Of a stretch of DNA of 64,000 nucleotides, positions 55,727 through 64,000 are shown piece after piece. A program made the translations under genes and the position numbers. Within the stretch, counting starts at the first letter, position 1; each line of letters starts with the position of its first letter. The notes beneath the pieces were generated by a model, which saw nothing but the letters and a program-made list of their open reading frames with translations, did not search any database and had not been told where the DNA came from. This stretch comes from Sesamum alatum. Taxonomy: Eukaryota; Streptophyta; Magnoliopsida; Lamiales; Pedaliaceae. The stretch is from contig JACGWO010000007.1 of NCBI GenBank assembly GCA_034509735.1, forward strand, positions 20,860,046-20,924,045, in the 5' to 3' direction.

Positions 55727-56797
55727 TGTCACCTGCCGCCCCTTAACTAGGAGTGTCGGCAGTGACTTGCGGAGGACGTGCGGGCGATAAGGGGATGTCG
55801 GCCCGGCACGTGGGAGAGCAAGGTCCAAGCGGTACGCGATTCGGACGTCGGACGTCGGACGAGGGAGTTGTGGAAAAGGTGCGCTCCTCGGGCATTTGAA
55901 GGACTTTGAATATCTACTGCGGGAACAAAAGAACATGTTTTTAAGCCTATTATAAGGGGGACAACAGTGGTGAGCTCCAGCCAGTCCCCCCCATGCAGTG
56001 AGGCACTAAATGAGCAATTTCCTTGGGGCATGTGGGGGCCTCAAGAGCCGATTTTAGGCAACTCGAAGGGAGGGCTAAAGTCCCCGGGCGGTATGGGAAC
56101 CGAACGGGCGGTGTGGGGCCAGGATGGCACACGTTGGGCAAGGAATGCGTCGAGAGGCTCCGTGTGATTGCAAGGATGCCCCGCGGGCTGCGGGAAATCA
56201 TAGGCACCACCTCTCAGGCGGAATGAGTGATCAAGGCGAATATTGAAAGACCTCGTGAGCTATTCGTGACATGCGCTAATGGGTTCTAGCCATGCACGAT
56301 GGTCCGTTGGCTAAGATACGCGGTCGTGGGATGACGCCGTGCTGTGGGCAAGATTATGAGGCAACACCGAAAAGCAAGGAGGCATGTTGGGCATGCCATG
56401 CGGGACTGATGCGAGATGTTGGCATAAGAGTTGGGCCATGGACGGTTGATGCTGCCCTACTCGGGCGAGGCATGCTAGACGGGCATGGCGAAGACATGCG
56501 CCGGTAATGCACCGAGTGATTGTTGTGCGTGCGATGGGTGTTCTGGGCATAAGTTGGCCCATAGTGCCAAGATGGGGTGAGGATGCTCCGAGCCATTACG
56601 AGAAGTATTGAGGAGGCCGAGATTGTGGGCGAGACGCATGATGGCAAGCTAGCTAGTTGGGGCTGGACATGAAGGCGCGCAAGGCGCGAGAGCCGCGACC
56701 TTCTACGAACATGGGCACTCCGGATAGGCGAGTATGCGGGCATGAGGTGCCGCAAAGGGATGTGTTCGAATGTCGTGCTAGTAAGTCGCGAGTGTCG
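55727..56797 (+). repeat. Element D 3' LTR, cut by E5
   Basis: It matches the 5' LTR from TGTCACCTGCC to the segment AGTGTCG, where the E5 LTR begins at 56798. About 130 bases of its end are not present and may lie beyond the far side of E5. Confidence 0.9.
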
Positions 56798-58791
56798 TGA
56801 AAGAAATCGGTGGACCGTCCCGGGAATTGCGCGAATGCGGAAGCGCGATAAAATTAAACATACAAAAAATAAAGCATGCTTTTAATTTAAAAGAACACGC
56901 TCAAGGGGTGTGCCCTTGAGGTTTCCGGGCGTTCGGTGTATCTCATGATCATAAAGCATGTAAAGAAGTCATGGAGGCCATAGAGTTGAAAATTAAAGAG
57001 GGACGAAAAAAGTAAAACGAGACCTACCCGTTGTCGTTTTCGTCTTCAACGGCTACTCGCGTTGTTCCCCGTTTTGCACCGAGATCTCGTTCTTGAGACC
57101 CTCCAAATCGTGGCACACGATCCACCCACGTATCTTGCACGTCGTGCTAGCAACGAGCAAGTGTATAATTTTTGGAGTGGACGAATCAATAACACGTTAT
57201 CAATTAACGGTATTGGTTCGTCTAAGTTCTAATGTTCCAAGAACAAAAAGAACTAAAAAAATATTTTCTTCTTGGAGAGAGAGAGAGGGGCGGACGAGAG
57301 GAATGGAGAGGGGAGAGTGTGTGTTGTGTGTGTTTTCAAGAATCATCATCCTTCAATTGTTGGAAGCTAGAGGTTTATGTAGAGGAGGAGTTTAATCCTC
57401 TTTAAACTCCAACTCTAAGAACTCTAATTTGACTAGGATTTTGACCTAGTCAAAGTCCTAGTCAAACTAGTGTTTGACCTAGTCAAACGAATCCTAACCT
57501 TCCATCTCCCCTTTCCATCTCAACCGTTGATTTTAATTTAATGGAATATTTATATCCTATTAAATATTCCAAAAGGCTAAAAGAATATAATATAATAAAT
57601 ACATATTATTATTTATTCTAAGCCCATTAAATCAACCCTTTTAATAAATCCTATTTATTAATTTACTTCCCTTTATCAAATAGAAGGAATTAATTTCTCC
57701 AAGAAAATATAGGACCCGATTAAATCTAATTTAATCATTCCTTTACTCCAATATTTAATTCCAAATTAAATACTAAGTGTGTGTGGATAGTGTGTGACTC
57801 TTTAGGTTCACCATTCAGCTAGACTTGGTCGGATTCCTAGAATCCGTCCGTTACCATGGGTGGCCATCTAGCAACGGTCCATGGCACTAGAGACTAGGTG
57901 AAATATTCGGGGATGAACATTTAGGCTCTAACAGTATACTTGTCCTTCTATCTTCGGTCTCATCACTTAGGGTCTAGGGCACGAAAAATGCAGGTACCCA
58001 TTTTGGACCTAAATGTCGGTCTGTCCTTACTAAACGCCGCAAGGGAAACTTTTCCCTTCTGTTCAGTTACTGTGGCCACAGATTTCAGGGACAAGACACA
58101 GAGCATACATGAGACTCAACTGTCAATACCTTTTGACAGGAGACAGATCCTTTCTTGGAAACTACTGTCACTTTGTACACCCAAGCTGCACTAGACATGG
58201 CTTATGACTACTCAAGAGTATTTTGGCAATCTCTCACCATATCTAAGATACAGACCTGATGCACAGGTAAACTCAGCAGTTCCTCAAGTCAAAGGACTTG
58301 GCCTGTACTGTTGGAACCGGGAATACACGTCATACCTTGCTGACCATACTCAAGGTCCTCCGTAAGACGGTTCCCGCGAGTCACCTCAGTCAGGTGCTTC
58401 CTAGCATGCTGACCCACTAACACTGCTTAGACGACCTGCGTCACCCATCGATGAAATACGACAGCAGATGCTTAGTGTAAGCCTCAAAGGGAATCCCGGT
58501 ACCCATTTTCGGGATTCCTTGACTTGGAGATTTCCGGACTGATTCGGCGAGACTAATTTCATGGACCTACCTCCAAGCGTAGTCCCAGTCCCCGAAATTG
58601 TTTCTCAGTCCGTGGGCTTTATTTGCGTAGTGAACAGAAATGTAAATGCAGATAAGTGAACCTAAACAAAGTATTGTCATTTGAATTTTCACTTCTTTAT
58701 TCATAAATGTTTTATCAAATACCAAAGAATTGTCTAGACATAGGTTACATATTCCTGCCAAAATTGGCTTACATGGTCACCTATTCTAACA
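56798..58791 (-). repeat. E5 3' LTR (group C), 1994 bp
   Basis: On the minus strand it runs from TGTTAGAATAGG (58791) to TTTCTTTCA (56798). It is very similar to the solo LTR 59884-61887, including the (GT)n/(AC)n and GA-rich stretches. It is flanked by the polypurine tract at 58792. Confidence 0.92.
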
Positions 58792-58806
58792 ATCTCCCAC
58801 TTGACC
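58792..58806 (-). other. E5 polypurine tract
   Basis: The minus strand reads GGTCAAGTGGGAGAT directly before the 3' LTR. Confidence 0.88.
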
Positions 58807-58807
58807 T

Positions 58808-59883
58808 TTAAAGCCAATTGCCCATATGCCTAATCCCGATCTTCTCAAGATGTTGCGTATGAGCGCTCTGCGACATAGGCTTTGTCAGCGGGTCTGCTGT
58901 GTTGTCTGCCGAGTTGACTCGGTCCATCCGGACGTCACCTCTTCCTACCATTTCTCTAAGAAGATGGTAGCATCTAAGAATGTGTTTGGATCGGTGATGA
59001 GATCTCGGTTCCTTTGCTTTCGCTATTGCGTCGTTGTTATCACAGAAGATGACAACGGGCTCGGCGATGCTAGGCACCACACCCAACTCTTGGATGTAGT
59101 TTCTCATCCAAACCGCTTCCTTAGCAGCTTCTGAAGCTGCTATGTATTCAGCCTCTGTGGTGGAGTCAGCAATGGTTGCTTGCTTGGAACTTTTCCAAGC
59201 TACTACTCCTCCATTAAGTTTGAATACGTACCCCGATTGAGACTTGGCATCATCGTCATCAGACTGGAAGCTAGCGTCGCTAAAAGCCTTCCAGAATTAG
59301 TTCTCCATTGCCATAGACTAAGAACATCTCCTTAGTCCTCCTTAGGTACTTAAGGATGCCCTTAACAGCATTCCAATGTGCTTCTCCTGTGCAGGACTGA
59401 TATCTGCTTGTCACGCTCAAAGCGTATGCAATGTCAGGCCTAGTGCAGTGGACCGCATATTGGATGCTACCTACGGCACAAGCATAGGGGATGACTTTCA
59501 TCCTTTCAAGTTCCTCATCAGTCTGTGGGGACTGTTTTCTTGGATAACTTGATCCCATGCCTCATTGGAAGGAATCCTCGTTTGGAGTTGTCCATTCGAT
59601 ATCTCTTTAGGACTTTCTCCATATACGAGTTTTGGGTGAGTCCTAACATCCTTTTAGATCTGTCCCTGACAATCTGGATGCCTAGAATGTAGGAGGCTTC
59701 ACCCAAGTCCTTCATGGAAAACTGGGTTGACAATCATGCTTTTGTGTTTCCTAACATTCTAACGTCATTACCAATGAGCAGAATGTCATCCACATAAAGC
59801 ACTAGGAACACTATTGAGCTCCCACTGACCTTCTTGTATACACAAGGGTCGGATTCGTTTTTGATGAAGTCATAACCCCGTAT
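58808..59883 (-). pseudogene. E5 Copia RNase H and C-terminal half of reverse transcriptase
   Basis: From the solo LTR boundary at 59883 the minus strand encodes the YVDD catalytic box (LYVDDILLIGNDV near 59800), then FSMKDLGEASYILGIQI and the thumb. A one-base insertion near 59530 shifts to the frame 59558-59280 (CTRPDIAYALSVTSRYQS). A run of four T near 59280 shifts again into RNase H, which ends at 58808 (CDNNDAIAK, NTADPLTKP). Both reverse-transcriptase motifs and the RNase H core are well kept, but two shifts break the product. Confidence 0.9.
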
Positions 59884-61887
59884 TGTTAGAATAGGTGACC
59901 ATGTAAGCCGATTTTGGCAGGAATATGTAACCTATATCTAGATAATTCTTTGGTATTTGATAAAAATATTTATGAATAAAGAAGTGAAAATTCATATGGC
60001 AATACTTTATTTACATTCACTTATATCTGCAGTTACATTTCTGTTCACTACGCAAACAAAGCCCACGGACTGAGTAACGATTTCGAAGACTGGGACTACG
60101 CTTGGAGGTAGGTCCATGAAATCAGTCTTACCGAATCAGTCCGGAAATCTCCAAGTCAAGGAATCCCGAAAATGGGTACCGGGATTCCCTTTGAGACTTG
60201 CACTATGCATCTGCTGTCGTATTTCATCGACGGGTCACGAAGGTCGTCTAAGTAGTGTTAGTGGGTCAGCGTGCTAGGAAGCAGCTGATTGAGGTGACTC
60301 GCGGGAACCGTCTTACGGAGGACCTTGAGTATGGTCAACAAGGTATGACGTGTATTCCCGGTTCCAACAGTACAGACCAAGTCCTTTGACTTGAGGAACT
60401 ACTGAGTTTACCTGTGCATCAGGTCTGTATCTTAGATATGGTGAGAGATTGCCAAAACACTCTTGAGTAGTCATAAGCCATGTCTAGTGCAGCTCGGGTG
60501 CACAAAGTGACAGTAGTTTCCAAGAAAGGATCTGTCTCCTGTCAAAAGGTATTGACAGTTGAGTCTCATGTATGCTCTGTGTCTTGTCTCTGAAATCTGT
60601 GGCCACAGTAACTGAATAGAAGGGAAAGGTTTCCCTTGCGGCGTTTAGTAAGGACAGACCGACACTTAGGTCCAAAATGGGTACCTGCATTTTCCGTGCC
60701 CTAGACCCTAAGTGATGAGACCGAAGATAGAAGGACAAGTGTACTGTTAGAGCCTAAATGTTCATCCCCGAATATTTCACCTAGTCTCTAGTGCCATGGA
60801 TCGTTGCTAGATGGCCACCCATGGTAATGGACGGATTCTAGGAATCTGACCAAGTCTAGCTAAATGGTGAACCTAAAGAGTCACATACTATCCACACACA
60901 CACTTAGTATTTAATTTGGAATTAAATATTGGAGTAAAGGAATGATTAAATTAGATTTAATCGGGTCCTATATTTTCTTGGAGAAATTAATTCCTTCTAT
61001 TTGATAAAGGGAATTAAATTAATAAATAGGATTTATTAAAAGGGTTGATTTAATGGGCTTAGAATAAATAATAATATTTATTTATTATATTATATTTATT
61101 CTTTTAGCCTTTTGGAATATTTAATAGGATTTAAATATTCCATTAAATTAAAATCAACGGTTGGGATGGAAAGGGGAGATGGAAGGCTAGGATTCGTTTG
61201 ACTAGGTCAAACACTAGTTTGACTAGGACTTTGACTAGGTCAAAATCCTAGTCAAATTAGAGTTCTTAGAGTTGGAGTTTAAAGAGGATTTAACTCCTCC
61301 TCTATATAAACCTATAGCTTCCAACAATTGTAGGATGATGATTCTGGAAAACACACACACAACACACACTCTCTCCTCTCCTCTCTCGTCCGCCCCTCTC
61401 TCTCTTTCTCACCAAGAAAATATTATTTTTCTTGTTCTTTTGTTCTTGGAACAATTGAAATAAGGAAGATCGATCCCGTTAATTCATAACGCGTAGTTGA
61501 TCTATCCTCTCCAAAATAATACTTGTTCATTGCTAGCACGACGTGCAAGAATACGTGGGTGGATCGTGTGTCACGATTTGGAGGATCTCGAGAACGAGGT
61601 CTTGGTGCAAAACGGGGAACAACGCGAGTAGCCGTTGAAGACGAAAACGACAACGGGTAGGTCTCGTTTTAAGATTTTCGTCCCTCTTTATTTTTCAATC
61701 CTATGGCCTCCATGATTATTGTATGTTGTTTATATCATGAGATACACCGAACGCCCGGGAACCTCAAGGGCACACCCCTTGAGCGTGTTCTTTTCTATTA
61801 AAAGCATGCCTTTTATTTTTGTAAATTTATTTTTTACCGCGCTTCCGCATTCGCGCAATTCCCGGGACGATCCACCGATTTCTTTCA
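59884..61887 (+). repeat. Solo LTR, group C, inside the E5 reverse transcriptase
   Basis: A 2004-bp LTR from TGTTAGAATAGG to TTTCTTTCA, flanked by CGTAT at 59879-59883 and 61888-61892. It lies opposite to E5 and splits its reverse transcriptase after FDEVI. A TATA box TATATAAA is at 61303-61310, followed by an (AC)n tract. Confidence 0.95.
61303..61310 (+). promoter_or_regulatory. LTR TATA box (group C solo LTR)
   Basis: TATATAAA lies about 580 bases before the LTR end, the same relative place as in group A. As a solo LTR promoter facing right, it would transcribe antisense to the E5 reverse-transcriptase and integrase genes. Activity is inferred. Confidence 0.55.
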
Positions 61888-62882
61888 CGTATTACTTCAT
61901 CAAAGCGAATGTTCCAACTTCGGGAGGTTTGTTTGAGGCCATAGATGGACTTCTGGAGACGACAGACTTTCTGTTCTTCTCCAGTGACTGTGAAACCCTG
62001 CGGCTGATCCATATAAATCTCTTCTTCAACGAAACCGTTAAGGAAGGCCGTTTTCACGTCCATCTGCCATATCTCATAGTCATACCATGCTGCTATGGCG
62101 AGCAGAATCCGAATGGACTTAGCCATGGCTACTGGCGAGTAGGTATCCTCAAAATCGACCCTGGGTCGTTGAGTGTATCCCTTAGCTACAAGCCTAGCCT
62201 TAAAGGTTGTGACTTCTCCATCGACGCCAAGTTTGCACTTGTAGACCCACTTACAGCCGACTGGCTTAACACCTTTCGGTGGATCTACGAGACTCCAAAC
62301 TTGGTTCTCGCTTATGGAGTCCATTTCGGCTTTCATGGCCTCAAGCCATTTCCCGGAGTCGATGTCAGACATCGCTTCTCCATAAGTCTTAGGATCGTTC
62401 TCCAAAAGATCGGTCGCACCTAGAAAGCCATATCTCATTGGAGGTCTGGACTCTCTAGTGGACCTACGGAGAACGGGAACGTCAGTGGTGACTGTGGGCG
62501 CTGACTGTATCGGAGCCGGTGGTTCAGGAACCGGGGCTGGCTGTTCCTGAAGCTGTCCTTCATGCCTAGCATGTTGGACTTCTCGAGGTTGGTCAGCCCT
62601 TCGGCTGTCTATCCTGAATCCTCTAAGTGAGGGTTCCGCGGCTTCCTCTGATGGCTGGATTCCATCCTCAAGGATCAGCTCATCAGGTTGGATATCCTCC
62701 GGGAAGCCTTGCTCCAAGAATACTGCATTTCTTGAAACAAACACCTTTTGTTCCAAGGGGTCATAAAAGTAATAACCCGCAGTTTCTTTAGGGTATCCAA
62801 CGAACCTGCATAAGCTAGACCTAGATTCTAACTTATCTCCCACTAACCTCTTGACGTATGTGGGGCTACCCCACACTTTCAA
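61888..62882 (-). pseudogene. E5 Copia integrase C-terminus and N-terminal half of reverse transcriptase
   Basis: A long open minus-strand frame from 62882. The integrase C-terminal part (VWGSPTYVKRLVGDKLESRS, YYFYDPLEQKVFVSRN) leads into a Pro-rich linker of about 90 residues. The reverse transcriptase follows: AMSDIDSGKWLEAMK, GCKWVYKCKL, YTQRPRVDFEDTYSPVA, QMDVKTAFLNG with the first catalytic Asp, and SIYGLKQTSRSW. It is uninterrupted up to the solo LTR at 61887, beyond which the frame reads LTR sequence. This is the best kept Copia polymerase segment in the window. Confidence 0.92.
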
Positions 62883-63560
62883 GTAGTTGTAGGATGTAGG
62901 CTTGCCGTGCCATATCTCATATGGCGTTTGGTCAATGCACTAGTAGGCGCTAAATTCAATAATTTGGCCGCCGTCTCTAGTGCATAGCCCCAAAACGATA
63001 AGGGCAATTTGGTAAAACTCATCATGGATCGAACCATGTCCAACAGGGTTCGATTCCTCCTTTCAGAGACACCATTTAACTGTGGTGTTCCTGGATGTGT
63101 CCATTCTGATATTATACCATGTTCTTTTAGATAATCTAGGAACTCCGTACTAAGGTATTCACCCCTCGGTCCGACCGTAGGATTTTAATTTTGTAGTTGG
63201 TCTGGTTCTCCACTTCAAGTCTGATTCTTTAAACCTCTCAAGAGCTTCAGACTTGTACCTCATCAGGTAAACATAACCATACCGTGAATGATCATCGGTG
63301 AAGGTTATGAAGTAGGAGAAACCCACCTCGGGCCTGCGTCCTTAGTGGTCCACATACGTCTGTATGGACCAAGTCCAACAGACCTGTGGCAAGCCCTACT
63401 TTGTCCTACAAAGGGCTTCTTGGTCATTTTCCCTCTTAGACAGGACTCACAAGTTGGTAGATCGCTCAAGTCCCCAACCTCTAGGTTCTTTGAGTCTACC
63501 AACCTTTTCATCCTATCTTGGGATATGTGACCTAGCCTAGCGTGCCACAGACGTGCGTTC
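62883..63560 (-). pseudogene. E5 Copia integrase core, frame-shifted
   Basis: The zinc-binding pre-integrase segment is clear at about 63560-63415 (LWHARLGHISQDRMKRLVDS, then LPTCESCLRGKMTKKPF). After VGQS the frame shifts, so the catalytic core near 63360-63030 is only readable in pieces on three phases. The transition into the C-terminal part near 62940 is also shifted. Confidence 0.85.
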
Positions 63561-63566
63561 CCGTTA

Positions 63567-63992
63567 TTATCTAATTTTTCGTTTGTGTTGTGCATTGAGG
63601 ACGAAATTCGTTTGTTGCAAGATATAGAGTCCGTTATGCAATGTACCAAGTAGATGAGCAATTCCACACCTCATCAAATAAAAGCAATTTTTATTGATTC
63701 TAAACTCATAACCACTATTGTCCAACAATGGAATGGAAATGAAGTTTTTAATCATACTGGGTACAAAATAAACTTGCTCTAAATCTATGCTAATACTATC
63801 ACTAATCACTAGAGTGGCGGATCCTACTGCTTCTGCCGAGATGGCCTTGCCATTCCCAAGCTTCAGGATCATGTCCCCGCTACCTAGTTTTCTGCTTCTT
63901 TTCAACACCTGCAAGTTATTGCAAATGTGAGCTCCACAGCCGGTATCTAATACCCAAGAGGCAGAACTAGTGACCATATTAACCTCAATCAC
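63567..63992 (-). pseudogene. E5 Copia protease
   Basis: A 141-codon minus-strand frame starts at 63992 with MIEVNMVTSSASWVLDTGCG, the aspartic protease active site DTG being at residues 17-19. It continues through KLGNGKAISAEAVGSATL and YFVPSMIKNFISIP to LLGTLHNGLYILQQ. The true N-terminus is the gag fusion outside the window. It overlaps the next coding segment in another phase (63567-63667), which shows a frameshift between protease and integrase. It is nearly the same as the E2 protease at 9623-9937. Confidence 0.92.
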
Positions 63993-64000
63993 ATATATAC

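Larger units (their letters stand above)
52393..56797 (+). mobile_element. Element D: non-autonomous LTR retrotransposon without protein domains
   Basis: Two direct repeats beginning TGTCACCTGCC (52393 and 55727) flank 2.14 kb. The first is 1193 bp and ends GTGACA; a primer-binding site (53588-53600) and a polypurine tract (55714-55726) are in the right places. The interior has no gag, protease, polymerase or integrase. The second LTR is cut at 56797 by the E5 LTR. Such elements depend on proteins of another element; the LTR ends TGTCAC/GTGACA suggest a Gypsy helper, but this is not shown. Confidence 0.88.
56798..64000 (-). mobile_element. E5: minus-strand Ty1/Copia element (LTR group C), runs out of the window
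   Basis: Its 3' LTR is at 56798-58791, followed on the minus-strand map by polypurine tract, RNase H, reverse transcriptase (split by the solo LTR 59884-61887), integrase and protease to the window end. TGTCG (56793-56797) should be its target duplication; the other copy lies outside. It inserted into the 3' LTR of element D, so it is younger than D. Confidence 0.92.

Noticed and set aside
52296..56755. Many overlapping frames of 60-165 codons in element D
   Set aside because: They occur in several phases on both strands, recur in both LTRs, and show no domain. They reflect GC-rich sequence.
61719..62423. 234-codon plus-strand frame
   Set aside because: It is the mirror image of the E5 reverse transcriptase on the minus strand, and its start lies in LTR sequence.

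Overview
The window is plant nuclear DNA, probably from a flowering plant. The signs are Ty1/Copia and Ty3/Gypsy LTR retrotransposons whose primer-binding sites match plant initiator-Met tRNA (TGGTATCAGAGC), CACTA (En/Spm) DNA transposons with a TNP2-type transposase, and one intron-less RING-H2 gene of the plant ATL family. I see no bacterial genes, rRNA, tRNA or CRISPR. The species cannot be named from this alone. About 55 of the 64 kb is transposon sequence, and I see only one likely functional host gene (49182-50111, minus strand).

Layout. E1 (1-9370) is a decayed plus-strand Copia element with two LTRs of about 2.1 kb; the window starts inside its 5' LTR. At 9370/9371 it is fused to E2, a minus-strand Copia remnant (9371-23190) that keeps its 5' LTR, leader, gag and protease but lacks its 3' half. 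A Ty3/Gypsy chromovirus (9960-18533, target duplication ATTGA) sits inside the E2 gag zinc knuckle. E3 (23191-41003) is a decayed plus-strand Copia element without a 5' LTR; E2 probably landed in its leader. E4 (29697-40125, minus strand, duplication AAGAG) is inserted in the E3 3' LTR. E4 is itself interrupted by a solo LTR in its 3' LTR (30117-32337) and another in its reverse transcriptase (34947-37086, duplication CCCAT). E3 in turn lies in the transposase of a CACTA element (41004-42972).

An AT-rich segment (42973-50936) follows. It holds a second CACTA-type element (44648-48960, duplication CAT) and the ATL gene. A second copy of the first CACTA family begins at 50937 in opposite orientation and is cut by a non-autonomous LTR element (52393-56797) with no recognisable protein domains. 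A final minus-strand Copia element, E5 (56798 to beyond 64000), carries its own solo LTR (59884-61887, duplication CGTAT).

The Copia LTRs fall into three related groups, here called A (E1, solo 34947-37086), B (E3, E4, solo 30117-32337) and C (E2, E5, solo 59884-61887). All begin TGTTAGAATAGG and share the polypurine tract AAGTGGGAGAT, so they are branches of one lineage. Every coding element has frameshifts, stops or deletions, and none looks able to move on its own. The best preserved is the Gypsy element, which still has a lost primer-binding site, two stops, two frameshifts and an integrase active-site change. I found no convincing new biological system. The items most worth a second look are the paired palindrome-like motif shared by the Copia leaders, the gene-less LTR element with its 100-bp tandem repeat, the interior of the 4.3-kb CACTA element, and the inverted LTR cluster at 28-41 kb.
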